Positions 24,151 through 33,570 of a stretch of 64,000 bases of DNA are shown one piece after another. The notes below the pieces were generated by a model. The model made no database searches and was not told the origin of the DNA. It worked only from the letters and a program-made list of their open reading frames with translations. A program made the position numbers and the translations under genes. Positions within the stretch are counted from its first letter, which is position 1, and every line of letters begins with the position of its first letter. The stretch spans positions 2,062,001 through 2,126,000 of the forward strand of contig NC_010001.1 in NCBI RefSeq assembly GCF_000018685.1, in the 5' to 3' direction. Origin of the DNA: Lachnoclostridium phytofermentans ISDg. Its GTDB lineage: Bacteria; Bacillota; Clostridia; Lachnospirales; Lachnospiraceae.

Positions 24151-25554
24151 AATTAGCAGAATCCTCACTGCTTGAATTATATATAAAGAATCCAATGGTT
24201 TGTAAGGAAATTGAAAAAGTATTTGAGTCATATACTGGCAGTAAACTGTCTGATGTATTTATTATTGATAGCATACCCAAAACTGTAAGTGGTAAGAAGC
24301 AAAGATTCCAAGTTCAATTTGCTAAAGAAATAATAAGAGTAAATGAACCGGAAACCGTAAAACATGAAAAACCATCTTCTCTCTTGGAGATTCAAATTGC
24401 AAAAGTTTGGGAAAGTGTTCTAAATGTACCTGTTTATGATATATACACTTCATTTTTTAAGATGGGGGGAGACTCTCTTGCAGTATTTGAATGTGTTATA
24501 CAACTAAATAAATTAAATTTGTACATTTCTTCAGAATATTTCTTTTCACACCCAACAATAGCTGAGTTGGCTAGGAAAGCGGAATTAGAAGAAGGCGCTA
24601 TTATCGCAGAACAAGAAGTGGCTGCTGGCTTTGCAGACCCTTTGCCATTCCATTGTAGTATATTACATAAAAAGCATATCAATCAATGGAATTTCAGCTG
24701 TTTATTAGATTTGGACCCAATGCCAACCAACGATACTCTAAAAAATATTTTGAAGTATCTTATTATGCAGCATGATGGCTTGCGCTATAGGTTTAAAATT
24801 GAAGGTTCAAACATAACAGAATATATCGCTGAAGTTGAAGAGAGTGCTTGTATCGAACTAATCAGATATAAAGAGGAAGATAACTTAGAGCCTGTTTTTG
24901 CAAAGTATCAGGAAACTCTGGATATTACGCAGTGTCCTCTTAAATTGGTTGCCTTTTATAAAGAAGATGAGGATTACGGAAAATTACTTGTTATGTGGCA
25001 TCATGTATTAGGCGATGCTTATTCCATAGGTAAATTCATGGAGGATTTCATTGATATTTATAGAACAGTAGTTGTGAATAAGAATGAATATATATTGAAA
25101 AGAAAGACTACATCCCTGAAGCAATGGAGTGCTATAGTAAATAAATTCGCCTTTGATAAGGAATGCATAGCAGATATTGATTATTGGAAACAGACTTGCA
25201 ATTCAGATAATATAATCCCAACTGAGTATAACTGGAGTCTGAGAGATAATATAATGGATTACGAAAAAATACACGAATTCTTATTATGCCGAGTTGATGA
25301 TTTAAAAGATGCGGGAGAGCTACAATATAAACTTCTAGCAGCATGGTCAGAGACTATAAGAAAATGGACACAGCAAGATGAAATAAATTTATCGTATACT
25401 TTAAATGGGCGTCACGGTATAATTATATGCAAAGATTCACTATTGTTCTAAAATACATAGTCAGAAAACAATACAGCATCTTGCTAACGAACTTAAAAAC
25501 CAAGTTCAGAAATTTTGTGAATATAAGACTGATGAGTCATCTAAATCAGAGTAG
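24147..25554 (+). pseudogene. Non-ribosomal peptide synthetase fragment (A-end, carrier, partial C)
   Basis: The frame opens at 24147 without a ribosome site. It encodes the very end of an adenylation domain (SIPKTVSGKKQR, the A10 motif with its Lys), a carrier domain (FFKMGGDSLAVFE, with the phosphopantetheine Ser) and the first half of a condensation domain with the HHxxxD motif (HHVLGDA). It then stops at 25451. In another frame up to TAG 25554 there is a typical condensation-domain end (HSQKTIQHLANELKNQVQKF), so an internal deletion removed the middle. The missing start, missing middle and frame break make this a relic of a once larger synthetase. Confidence 0.75.
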
Positions 25555-25574
25555 AGCTATTCTAAGTGATGTTC

Positions 25575-25640
25575 ACAGCCTTTGAGAAGCTTTAGAGGAT
25601 ATGGTTTTGAAAGGGGGTTCGACTCCTCTCACCTTCACCA
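25575..25640 (+). other. 3' end of a tRNA- or tmRNA-like gene (attachment-site scar)
   Basis: GGGGGTTCGACTCCTCT (25613) forms a T-arm with the universal TTCGA loop and is followed by CACCTTC-A-CCA, i.e. acceptor 3' strand, discriminator and encoded CCA. The upstream TGGTTTTGAAA is reminiscent of the tmRNA 3' part. No matching 5' strand (GAAGGTG) lies nearby, so this is only the 3' portion. Such fragments are commonly left by integrative elements that insert at tRNA or ssrA 3' ends. It sits among broken genes, which fits. Confidence 0.55.
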
Positions 25641-25675
25641 AATCAAAACGTCAATATCGATACAATTCTGACGAG

Positions 25676-25713
25676 CCGGAAAGTCCAGTGATACTGGGCT
25701 TTTTCGGTTTTTA
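25676..25713 (+). terminator. Terminator after the tRNA-like fragment
   Basis: CCGGAAAGTCCAGT, loop GAT, ACTGGGCTTTTTCGG, then TTTTT. It begins 35 bases beyond the encoded CCA, as would be expected if the tRNA/tmRNA 3' flank was carried along. Confidence 0.75.
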
Positions 25714-25974
25714 GGGATTATTTTTATCAATGAAGTGCTGTTTTCAGATTTAGAGACAATAAATGTTCCAACTTTAATTATTCACGGTATTCATGATAAG
25801 GTGGTTCCATTTCAACTTGGTCAGATACAAAACGAAAGCATTAAAAATTCAAAGCTCATACCGTTCTATTACAGTGGTCATGCAACTTTCTACGATCAAA
25901 AGGATGAATTTAATGAAGTGTTAGTAACGTTTGTTGTATTCTTAAGCCATAATGAATTAATGGAACAAGGTTGA
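25711..25974 (+). pseudogene. Alpha/beta-hydrolase C-terminal fragment
   Basis: An open frame without a proper start encodes the last about 85 residues of an alpha/beta hydrolase: VPTLIIHGIHDKVVPF (with the acid residue Asp) and FYYSGHATFYDQKDEF (with the catalytic His). The nucleophile part is absent. It begins right after the terminator following the tRNA-like fragment, so the N-terminal part was lost in the same rearrangement. Confidence 0.7.
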
Positions 25975-26020
25975 TTCTATGCAAAACCGGAAGGTCAATC
26001 GGCAGACCATAATACTATAT

Positions 26021-26573
26021 TTAAGTATACGTCTTTGTTACTTGTTTCCATAGAGTATCTATCAGTACATCAATCTCTCTGTAGGTATTATAAAATGCTA
26101 ATGAAATCCTAGCTGTACTCTCTATGCCAAATCTTCTTAAAATCGGTAAAGAGCAATGATGGCCTGTACGGATAGCAATCCCTTCTTTATTAAGCACCTG
26201 CCCGATGGATTCTGTGGCAATACCGTTTAACGTAAAGGAAATGACTCCAGCTTTTTCTGAGGCAGTTCCTATGATAGACAGACCAGGAACATTACGTAAT
26301 GCTTCGGAAGTATACGTAAAAAGCCTATGCTCATATTCCGCAATATTATCCATTCCTATATCCTGCAGATAATCCACTGCAGCACCTAGTCCCACAGCGC
26401 CTGCTATATCGCTTTAGTAACAATTTCCTTAATAGGCGTTATTGTACCAAGAGAATTGGATACATATGCGGTAGCCACAATTTTTACTTTGGGAGACAAC
26501 AGCTTTTTATATGACTCCATATCTATTGCGTCATACTGAGGGGCAGTTTTTGCTACATCGGCAAGATTATAGG
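26021..26573 (-). pseudogene. Decayed desulfurase-encapsulin fusion relic
   Basis: On the minus strand, bases 26021-26408 encode the last about 124 residues of the cysteine desulfurase, including RTGHHCSLPILRRFG with the active-site Cys. Bases about 26409-26522 match a more N-terminal piece (region of SYVSNSLGTITPIKDIV), and 26523-26573 match encapsulin codons around YNLADVAKTAPQYDA. Two internal deletions joined these. The PLP lysine segment is absent, so no enzyme can be made, although the C-terminal frame is still open. Confidence 0.85.
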
Positions 26574-26657
26574 TAAGGTAGTACTAATAATAACGGCTAG
26601 CGGCTTTAGACATCGGACTTGGATGAGACCCAATACTTTGTAGAAATGAGCTTGGCA

Positions 26658-26716
26658 GTAAATAAAGATCACAATTTGCCTGACAGGTGTGCGAAAATGA
26701 TATCAGGCAAATTGTG
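26658..26716 (-). terminator. Terminator of the lactonase-like gene, copy B
   Basis: A perfect 14-bp stem (CACAATTTGCCTGA at 26670, TCAGGCAAATTGTG at 26703) around a 19-nt loop, with a T-rich run on the minus strand. It is the counterpart of 6846-6903. Confidence 0.7.
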
Positions 26717-26778
26717 ATTGAGTTAAGGGAAAATGGCTGTATTCTTTGGTACTAAGAAATGTAATTATAAACAGACGA

Positions 26779-27852
26779 TTATTTGGTAAGGCATAGGATC
26801 GCCAAACCTTGTGAACCCAAATTCGGCAGTTCTGTATCTCTGATAACCTGTGTTCGGATTAGTTTGCCATCACGGTCATTATGGAAAACGCTGATGAAAC
26901 CCTCATTTCCATTGAGTACATACAGATTGTTGGAACTAACGCCACTATCAATTGGTGCACCAGACCCATCTTTCGTACTATAGATAATATTTGAAACACT
27001 CAGATGTCCATTATTTTCAACTTTATACGTTGTTATAGTATGGCCACCAGCATTGGAAGTATAGGAAAAACGTCCGTTTTCAGATAGTGCAACCCAACAA
27101 GTAGCAGTCTGAAAATTCAAAACGGATGAACTGATTACAGAAAGTGTTCCATTATGATTAACCTTGTAAGATGATAATGCATTTGTTCCGGCCTCCGTAA
27201 CCAGTAATATTTCATTTGTTAAGAAAACAGAGCCAAAAGGTCCGGAGCCACTGGAATTGCTGACGATAGGGCCAGTGAGAGTTCCGTCTGGTTGAACGGT
27301 AAATACACTGATTAGGTTAGTGTTTTGCTCGGAGACTGCTATTTTTTTACCGTTACAATTGATGACAATGCATGTTGGCTTGGCATTTATTGAACTCAAT
27401 AATTTAGTAGAGCCTATGATTTCGGTAAGCCTTCCTTTTTTGCCCACTTGAAAACCAGTAACATTGGACGCAATGCTGCTCCCGTTTCCTGCATTTGCCA
27501 CATAGAGAAAATTATGGTGAGTTGTTAGGCTTATTGGCAAGAAGCCGCCAGATTGCTTCACATCAGCAAGAATCAGGGTTCCCGAGTTGGTGATTCTAAA
27601 GCTAGTGATACTATTGCTGCCTGCGTTCACGACGAAAAGGAAATGTCCGTCTTCTGATAGTATGATTGATCCCTGTGAACCAAGAGGATCAACAGTTTGG
27701 GTTCCAGTGCCTTTACCGCCTGTTTTGTAAGTCTTAATAAATGCAAAATTATTACTGGATTCCTGACGAATAGCCACAACTTCATTACAATCAGCGGCAT
27801 TCGACATAGAATAAATCATGTATTCATGCCTACAGTCTGTCATACCATACAT
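26779..27852 (-). CDS. Lactonase-family beta-propeller protein, copy B
   Basis: 357 residues, collinear with copy A over the full length (HFLFVVNAGSNSITSF, LLVTEAGTNALSSY and FAYT/FSYTSNAG blades), starting at ATG 27852 after AAAGGAGTGG. Differences are scattered substitutions (for example EVAIRQESSNNFAFIKTY region and HNDRDGKLIRTQVIRD near the end), with no frameshift. The open frame in a block whose other genes have decayed indicates the lactonase gene has been kept under selection. Cytoplasmic by sequence; activity unknown. Confidence 0.85.
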   Translation of the reverse strand: MYGMTDCRHEYMIYSMSNAADCNEVVAIRQESSNNFAFIKTYKTGGKGTGTQTVDPLGSQGSIILSEDGHFLFVVNAGSNSITSFRITNSGTLILADVKQSGGFLPISLTTHHNFLYVANAGNGSSIASNVTGFQVGKKGRLTEIIGSTKLLSSINAKPTCIVINCNGKKIAVSEQNTNLISVFTVQPDGTLTGPIVSNSSGSGPFGSVFLTNEILLVTEAGTNALSSYKVNHNGTLSVISSSVLNFQTATCWVALSENGRFSYTSNAGGHTITTYKVENNGHLSVSNIIYSTKDGSGAPIDSGVSSNNLYVLNGNEGFISVFHNDRDGKLIRTQVIRDTELPNLGSQGLAILCLTK

Positions 27853-28029
27853 TTATTTACCACTCCTTTATACGATTTATTATTAATAGGATAAGTACGC
27901 AATTTGGCGTTAGGTCTCATCTTAGTATTAATATATGATATATCTACAAAAATGCGAAGAAATCAATCATACTCAATTTCCCAGAGTATGGAATCCAAAT
28001 GGCAACCGCCAAATACGACCGCATACATA

Positions 28030-28082
28030 GCAGGAGGCCGCTTATTCTCCAAAAGAAGAATGAGCGGCCACATGTTTTTTAA
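28030..28082 (+). terminator. Orphan hairpin with T-run between lactonase copies
   Basis: GGCCGCTTATTCT (28036) and AGAATGAGCGGCC (28057) pair with one mismatch and are followed by ACATGTTTTTT. It is shaped like a plus-strand terminator, but no plus-strand gene precedes it, so it may be a relic carried in with the duplication. Apart from this, 27853-28168 shows only the promoter flank of copy B. Confidence 0.4.
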
Positions 28083-28099
28083 AAAACCACCATAAAATT

Positions 28100-29372
28100 G
28101 TAATTGAAATGAAGGGAAATTGGCTGTAGTTGTGGTGTTAAGAAAAATGTAATCAATAAACAGACGATCTAATTTCTATTTGGTAGGCATAGGATCGCCA
28201 AACCTTGTGAACCTAAATTCGGAAGTTGTGTATTGCTGAAAACTTGTTTTCGGATTAATTTGCCTTCTCGGCCAGTAATGAAAACGCTGATGGATCCCTC
28301 ATTTCCATTGAGTACATACAGGTAGTTGGTACAAACGCCACTATCAATTGGTGCATTAGACCCATCTTTCGTGCTATAAATAATATTTGAAACACTCACA
28401 TGTCCATCATATTCAACTTCATACGTTGTTATTGTGTGGGTACCAGCATTGGAAGTATAAGCAAAACGTCCGTCTTCAGATATTGCAACCCAACAGGTAG
28501 CTGCCTGAAAATTCAAAACGGATGAACTGATTACAGAAAGTGTACCATTGTGATTAACTATGTATGAAGATAATGCATTTGTTCCAGCCTCCGTAACCAG
28601 TAATATTTCATTTGTTAAGAAAACAGAGCCAAAAGGTCCGGACCCGCTAGAATTGCTGACGATAGGACCGGTGAGGGATCCGTCTGGTTGAACGGTAAAT
28701 ACACTGATTAGGTTAGTGTTCAGCTCGGAGACCGCTATTTTTTTACCATTATAATTGATGACAATACATGTTGGTCTGGCATTTTTTGAACTCAATGATT
28801 TAGTGGAGTCAATGATTTCGGTAAGCCTACCGTTTTCATCCACCTGAAAACCAGTTATATTGGAGCCAATGCTGCTCCCATTGCCTGCATTTGCTACATA
28901 GAGAAAATTACGGTGAGTTGTTAGGCTTTTTGGGAAGAAACCATCGGACTGCTTCACGTCTGCAAGAATCAGGGTTCCCGAGTCGGTGATTTTGAAGCTA
29001 GTGATACTATTACTGCCTGCGTTCACGACGAAAAGGAAATGTCCATCATCTGATAGTATGATTGATCCCTGTGAACCAAGAGGATCAACAGTTTTGGTTC
29101 CAGTGCCTTTACCGCCTGTTTTATAAGCCTTAATAAATGTAAAATTATCACCAGAATCATGGCGAATGGCTACAACTTCATTATAATCAGCAGCATTCGA
29201 CGTAGAGTAAATCATGTATCCATGCCGATAATCAATCGTATCATACATTTTTTAACCACTCCTTAAATGATTTGCTATTAAAAAGATAAGTACGTAATTT
29301 GGTGCTAACGTCTCCTTGGTATCAATATATTCAATTTATTTACTAAAATGCGAAAATATTTATTGACCTATA
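28100..29372. repeat. Segmental duplication, copy C (lactonase with flanks)
   Basis: It matches copy A from the 3' flank of the lactonase gene to the conserved upstream stretch (GGTATCAATATATTCAATTT near 29318, matching about 8110). It carries no desulfurase or encapsulin sequence. Copy C keeps more of copy A's upstream flank than copy B does. Confidence 0.75.
28169..29248 (-). CDS. Lactonase-family beta-propeller protein, copy C
   Basis: 359 residues, closer to copy A than copy B is (identical C-terminal TGREGKLIRKQVFSNTQLPN, same VEYDGHVSVSNI blade). The start ATG 29248 follows AAGGAGTGG. All blade motifs are present and there are no frame breaks. The three paralogs share promoter-proximal flanks, so they may be expressed under the same conditions. 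No signal peptide. Enzymatic function is not demonstrable from sequence. Confidence 0.85.
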   Translation of the reverse strand: MYDTIDYRHGYMIYSTSNAADYNEVVAIRHDSGDNFTFIKAYKTGGKGTGTKTVDPLGSQGSIILSDDGHFLFVVNAGSNSITSFKITDSGTLILADVKQSDGFFPKSLTTHRNFLYVANAGNGSSIGSNITGFQVDENGRLTEIIDSTKSLSSKNARPTCIVINYNGKKIAVSELNTNLISVFTVQPDGSLTGPIVSNSSGSGPFGSVFLTNEILLVTEAGTNALSSYIVNHNGTLSVISSSVLNFQAATCWVAISEDGRFAYTSNAGTHTITTYEVEYDGHVSVSNIIYSTKDGSNAPIDSGVCTNYLYVLNGNEGSISVFITGREGKLIRKQVFSNTQLPNLGSQGLAILCLPNRN

Positions 29373-29740
29373 GCAACCGTATTCATTGCGTCCACTCCAG
29401 TTCTATACTAATTTACTAATAAAGTATCGATTTGCATTGCTTCATAAAAGTATGGACCATGAGTATTTTGTAGAAATATACTTTCCCCATCACCTAACAT
29501 AATCGGATTAAAAAAAAATATAGAAACTAAAAGAGGCTAAGTTTTTAGGTCGATTTCAATGACTATAGACTTAGCCTCTTTTCTTATGCTAAAATACAGG
29601 AAGGAATAACTCAACTCCAAACTCAAATGAACTTGATAAGAAAAATTTTATTGCGGTAAAATAGAGTTTACAAAAGAGGACACAAAAAGCGAGGAAATAA
29701 ATTTATTTTACATAGTATGATTTGAACAGGGAGGGAAGAA
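29373..29740. other. Intergenic region with possible reductase-domain relic
   Basis: On the minus strand about 29400-29520 encodes NPIMLGDGESIFLQ and a short tail to a stop, which faintly recalls the PIVLGxGxxLF end of RibD/DHFR-type reductases; this is weak. A terminator follows at 29529-29582. Nothing else was recognised before the small frame at 29741. Confidence 0.25.
29529..29582. terminator. Bidirectional terminator
   Basis: AAAAGAGGCTAAGT (29529) and ACTTAGCCTCTTTT (29569) form a perfect 14-bp stem with a 26-nt loop. A-run and T-run at the ends allow termination in both directions, separating the lactonase block from the sugar locus. Confidence 0.8.
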
Positions 29741-29854
29741 ATGCAGGGATTAAAGAAGTTAAGTAGCTCTATTGGGATGGTAATAAAAAGTCAGGACACA
29801 ACTTGCTTTACCTGCTATTGTACTTTAAAAATGAAAGGGATGGACATAAAATGA
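29741..29854 (+). CDS. Small leader-like reading frame (37 aa)
   Basis: ATG 29741 has a strong ribosome site (GGGAGGG, six bases upstream). The frame encodes 37 residues (MQGLKKLSSSIGMVIKSQDT, then TCFTCYCTLK...) and its TGA overlaps the ATG of the next gene as ATGA (29851). The downstream gene has a poor site of its own, so this frame may serve to couple its translation. No family recognised; it may be a fortuitous frame. Confidence 0.4.
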   Translation: MQGLKKLSSSIGMVIKSQDTTCFTCYCTLKMKGMDIK

Positions 29855-30915
29855 AGAAAATTTGTACTATCTTTACGATTATAGGAATCATGTTAATGCT
29901 GTTTATCGTAGTTGTTACCACTCAGATTTATCAAAATTCTACGGATGATTCTACGATTATGTTTTCAAATGTGTATTATGGTTTTATTATAATTGATTTT
30001 TTGTGTTTTGCTGTTGGCGGCTCCCGTCTGGTTTATAAGCAGTTTAAAAAATGGAGTGAGCAGATAAAGCTAATTTTGGAAACAAGGAAGACAAAGAAAA
30101 TACCAGCAAAAAAATCAATATCGCAGCACAAGGCTCCGATTCCGGCTGCAATCCGGTTTCAAAAACCGAGTGTGCCTGATAATGTGTCACAGCCGCAGCG
30201 GATTCAGTCACTATATCTTTGCGAAAACATTCATCCGCTGGTTACGATAAGGTATATTGTGGGGATTATAATGATGGTAGGAACATTAGCATCCATACCG
30301 GTTTTGGCGGATCAGTTGCCGCCAGATTACACATTGGCCTACATAACAGCTGCGACTGTATTATTTTGGAGCGGAATTATAATCTTAAGAGCAGCCAGAA
30401 TAAATAGAAAGCTGCAAAAGACAACGGGTTTTGTAATAACAATGGATGGTTTTCTCTATTATCTTAGTATGGACCTGAGGGTATATCAGGATAACAGGAT
30501 GCCGTTTACAAAGGTCGGAGAAATTATCCATAATAGCAGGGAAATTCAACAAATAAGTGAAGCTGAGAGAACACAGGAGGCATTTTTAAATAGTAAGGAG
30601 GCAAAAGAGGAAATTGAAGAATGCCTGAATGGAAATAAGGTTCGGGGGCTATTTCGTATAACCCGCATGGATGCACCGCAGATCCTACGAAAAAACACAA
30701 GTAATATTCAAATAAAGTTTTGGAATGAAAATTCGGTTCGTGTCGAAAAGATAACTTTATTCAAGAATAACAAAGGCTTTGAGCAGATTTTAGGTGCCAT
30801 AAAGAAACTGGACCAGAAAATTGACTATAAACAATTCGAAAAGCTGAATAAAGTGGGTATTTCATTACAATATGAGGAGAGAAAAGAAATTGGAAAATAC
30901 AAATCAAAACTTTAA
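29851..30915 (+). CDS. Membrane protein of unknown function
   Basis: 354 residues. Four hydrophobic segments in two pairs (about 5-25, 42-62; then 132-152, 166-184) are separated by a basic cytoplasmic loop (residues 65-120, rich in Lys and Gln). A C-terminal soluble domain of about 165 residues follows (GFVITMDGFLYYLSMDLRVY...). No catalytic motif is visible. The start is inferred from the ATGA overlap with the upstream small frame. The 3' end overlaps the start of the AraC sensor gene by about 26 bases, suggesting one operon. I do not recognise the family. Confidence 0.6.
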   Translation: MKKICTIFTIIGIMLMLFIVVVTTQIYQNSTDDSTIMFSNVYYGFIIIDFLCFAVGGSRLVYKQFKKWSEQIKLILETRKTKKIPAKKSISQHKAPIPAAIRFQKPSVPDNVSQPQRIQSLYLCENIHPLVTIRYIVGIIMMVGTLASIPVLADQLPPDYTLAYITAATVLFWSGIIILRAARINRKLQKTTGFVITMDGFLYYLSMDLRVYQDNRMPFTKVGEIIHNSREIQQISEAERTQEAFLNSKEAKEEIEECLNGNKVRGLFRITRMDAPQILRKNTSNIQIKFWNENSVRVEKITLFKNNKGFEQILGAIKKLDQKIDYKQFEKLNKVGISLQYEERKEIGKYKSKL

Positions 30916-33226
30916 GAATAATAGTTTCTTTAAGAAAGTACTTTTTAGTATTATAACACTGATAATTATAATAATACTAACCTATGCGACTGTTACATAC
31001 ATAGGGATGAAAAAAACTATTTTAGATGTGAAAAATTCTGCCAATATGAATGAGTTGGCACAAGCGAATAGTACAATAAATTATTTATTTGAAATGACTA
31101 AAAATTTGGCCTTATACATTTACCAAGATGAGGATTTGGTTAAGCTTTTGCATATTGAAGATAAAGAATTTTTAAATAGTTTAGATTATATAAAGTTACG
31201 AACCAAATTGAACACCTATACCCATACATTTGAGTTCTCAGATAGTATTATTATATACAATAGCAAATTAGATTTGATAACTTCTACGGAATATTCCATT
31301 CAAAACTATGATAAACCATTGGCGAATGCCATTAAAAAATATATTAACAATGATATGAAGGAATATGCAGAGTTTGCTATTTTAGACTATTTGGAGGAAG
31401 ACGGTAAAAAGAATACTGCGTTTTTGTTTGGCTTAAAGGACTGGAAGTTTATTACTCCGGATAATCAAACAACGATTGGTATTCTAATTAAACCAGAATG
31501 GTTATTCGATAACTTAGAGATTATTAATAAAGCTGATGCAAATCAAGAAAAAGAAATATTTATATTGGATAATAAAGGGGAATTATATAGTTCCGATGCA
31601 AAGTTAGTAAAAGATGAGAGTTTAAATGAATTAAAAAATATAGTAATGAATCAACCTCAGAATAGTGACTACTTTGATGTTTATATACATAATGTAAAAT
31701 ATAAAGCCACCTACATAAAAAATGAAATGTGTAAATGGAAAATTATATCGATTCAGCCTTATAATGTGTTTATGTCACAGTTATATAAAATTACGGGAAT
31801 ATTTATCGCCATAACATTTACTATCATTTTAATAGCCTTAGGATTAGCTTTTATTTTTACAAAACATATTTATGTGCCTGTGAATAAAGTGGTAAAACAA
31901 TTTATCCATAAGAATAAAAACATAAGTAATGATTTAAAAATTGAAGACGAACTAGGTTTTATTGTAAAGAGCTACGAAAATGCTGTATCCCAGATTTCTA
32001 TACAACAAAGTGATTTAAAAAGTTCTAAAAAATATATAAGAAGTTATTGGATAAAAAGACTCCTAATGGAAAGTAAAATGCTCTCTTTAGAGGAGTTGAA
32101 GAAAAATGATGTAGAAGAATTATTGAATGTCAATTTATTAGAAGAGTTTATCATTATTATTCTAAATATCGATGAAAATGGAGAATTCAATAGACATACT
32201 ATTGAAAATCAACGTATATACCGCTATGCTATTGAAAATATTTCTCAAGAAGTTATAGGTGAATCATTTCCTTGTAATATAGTCGATATGGGTGAGGAGA
32301 ACCTTGTAGTTTTAGTCAGCCTAAAAGATACAAAGGGAGTAGTAGCTCAAATAGAAGAATGTGTCAGAAAAATACAGCAGACAGTTGTTACTTATTATGA
32401 ATTCTCTCTATCAGCAGCAATTTCTGATAAAATAGAAAATTATAGCGATATTTCTAAAAGCTATAAAAAAGCTTTACATTTATTAAGTTATAAATTGATC
32501 TATGGAAATGAATGTATGATCAAAGAATCAATGCTAGAAGAAATATTCGAATCAAATAAAGAAATGTTTATTTTACAGAAAGAGCAAAAATTAGAAGGTC
32601 TTTTCATAAGTGATAAGGAAGAGTTATTCAGAACAGAAATAAATGAAATATTTGAGACGATTAAAAACATGAAATATAGTGAAATTATGAGTAGTATTAA
32701 CTACTTAAGCTTTTTGTTCTATAAGATTATTAAGATAAACTTTCCAATGCAGTTCAATGAACAAATAAAGCAAATGAATATATTAAATAAGAATATATTT
32801 AACAGTGCTAGCTTGGAAGAAATTAAAGAAATTTTTATTGAAATTTATATCAATATTCATAAAAATCCACAAGAGAATATTTCAACCACCAATAACATGT
32901 TAGTAAGTACTATTATTCAAATTATTGAAGAGAATTATAAAGATCCTAATTTGAGCCAGGAGTGGATTGCATCTACTTTAAAGCTTTCTTATAGTAATGT
33001 CGGAAAGGTATTTAAATTAGTTGAGAAAGTTTCGATAGCGGAATATGTGAATAAGGTTCGGTTAAAATACGCTTGTGAGTTATTGGAAAATACGAATTAT
33101 AGTATAAATGACATTTTTAATAGTGTAGGGTTTGTAAATCAAAGTTATTTTTTCACCTTATTCAAAAAATATTTTGGATGTACTCCGAAGCAATATCAAT
33201 TACAGAAGAAGTTTAAACAATTTTGA
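30890..33226 (+). CDS. Membrane-anchored AraC-type sensor regulator
   Basis: About 778 residues. TTG 30890 lies 10 bases after GGAG; the in-frame ATG at 30872 has no ribosome site. An N-terminal membrane helix (about 15-38), an extracytoplasmic sensor domain (about 40-290, Cache-like), a second helix (about 295-320) and a cytoplasmic HAMP-like/coiled segment precede a long middle domain and a C-terminal AraC helix-turn-helix pair (LSQEWIASTLKLSYSNVGKVF, then SINDIFNSVGFVNQSYFFTLF and FGCTPKQYQ). Such one-component regulators usually sense an extracellular oligosaccharide, or its binding protein, and activate the adjacent transporter and hydrolase genes. Confidence 0.88.
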   Translation: MENTNQNFKNNSFFKKVLFSIITLIIIIILTYATVTYIGMKKTILDVKNSANMNELAQANSTINYLFEMTKNLALYIYQDEDLVKLLHIEDKEFLNSLDYIKLRTKLNTYTHTFEFSDSIIIYNSKLDLITSTEYSIQNYDKPLANAIKKYINNDMKEYAEFAILDYLEEDGKKNTAFLFGLKDWKFITPDNQTTIGILIKPEWLFDNLEIINKADANQEKEIFILDNKGELYSSDAKLVKDESLNELKNIVMNQPQNSDYFDVYIHNVKYKATYIKNEMCKWKIISIQPYNVFMSQLYKITGIFIAITFTIILIALGLAFIFTKHIYVPVNKVVKQFIHKNKNISNDLKIEDELGFIVKSYENAVSQISIQQSDLKSSKKYIRSYWIKRLLMESKMLSLEELKKNDVEELLNVNLLEEFIIIILNIDENGEFNRHTIENQRIYRYAIENISQEVIGESFPCNIVDMGEENLVVLVSLKDTKGVVAQIEECVRKIQQTVVTYYEFSLSAAISDKIENYSDISKSYKKALHLLSYKLIYGNECMIKESMLEEIFESNKEMFILQKEQKLEGLFISDKEELFRTEINEIFETIKNMKYSEIMSSINYLSFLFYKIIKINFPMQFNEQIKQMNILNKNIFNSASLEEIKEIFIEIYINIHKNPQENISTTNNMLVSTIIQIIEENYKDPNLSQEWIASTLKLSYSNVGKVFKLVEKVSIAEYVNKVRLKYACELLENTNYSINDIFNSVGFVNQSYFFTLFKKYFGCTPKQYQLQKKFKQF

Positions 33227-33368
33227 TTGAGTACTGCTACAATAAACTTTCAAGAAATGCAAGATATATAATGTCTGTATAAAGAGAGGGCAAACTATTT
33301 GTAAACGCCTTTTGCTTGAATGAAAAACATCTGGGCTTATAAATAAGCTTTATCATTATACATAAATA

Positions 33369-33406
33369 GGGAAACTGTCAACAAAATGTTGGTGGTTTCC
33401 CTTTTC
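33369..33406 (+). terminator. Terminator after the AraC sensor gene
   Basis: GGGAAACTGTCAACA and TGTTGGTGGTTTCCC form a 15-bp stem (three G-U pairs), loop AAA, followed by TTTTC. Confidence 0.8.
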
Positions 33407-33441
33407 ACTTTGCTACGGAAACACGAATCAAAGAAATAAAT

Positions 33442-33504
33442 AAAATTCAAAGTAGTAGAAACTTAAAATCAGAGAAATGAAAAAATTAGATAGTAGGAAT
33501 GAAA
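33442..33504 (+). promoter_or_regulatory. Shared upstream element, copy 1
   Basis: It starts AAAATTCAAAGTAGTAGAAA and continues with AGAGAAATGAAAAAA and TAGTAGGAAT. The same about 60-base arrangement occurs at 35479 before the lipoprotein gene. Both lie 70-190 bases upstream of genes in the locus headed by the AraC sensor, so they are candidate binding or promoter sites for it. Confidence 0.5.
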
Positions 33505-33570
33505 CGCAATGGAAGCTATGATAGAAATATCACTATAACTTAAAGTGTTTAAAAGAATAGGAGGAAGAAA

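Larger units (their letters stand above)
25982..27960. repeat. Segmental duplication, copy B (eroded)
   Basis: It matches copy A from CAAAACCGGAAGG onward. Relative to copy A it has one deletion inside the desulfurase (junction near 26409), a second deletion from mid-desulfurase to the early encapsulin codons (junction near 26522), and loss of the encapsulin start. After about 26573 the match lapses and resumes at the terminator (26670) and the lactonase gene. Confidence 0.8.

Noticed and set aside
25575..25640. A complete tRNA gene at this position
   Set aside because: Only the T-arm, acceptor 3' strand and CCA are present; no D-arm, anticodon arm or 5' acceptor strand could be found upstream.
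27904..28095. 63-codon plus-strand frame between lactonase copies B and C
   Set aside because: No ribosome site; it covers a hairpin and is not conserved at the corresponding site of copy A.
30890..30950. ATG at 30872 as the start of the AraC sensor gene
   Set aside because: It has no ribosome site, whereas TTG 30890 is preceded by GAGGAG at workable spacing.
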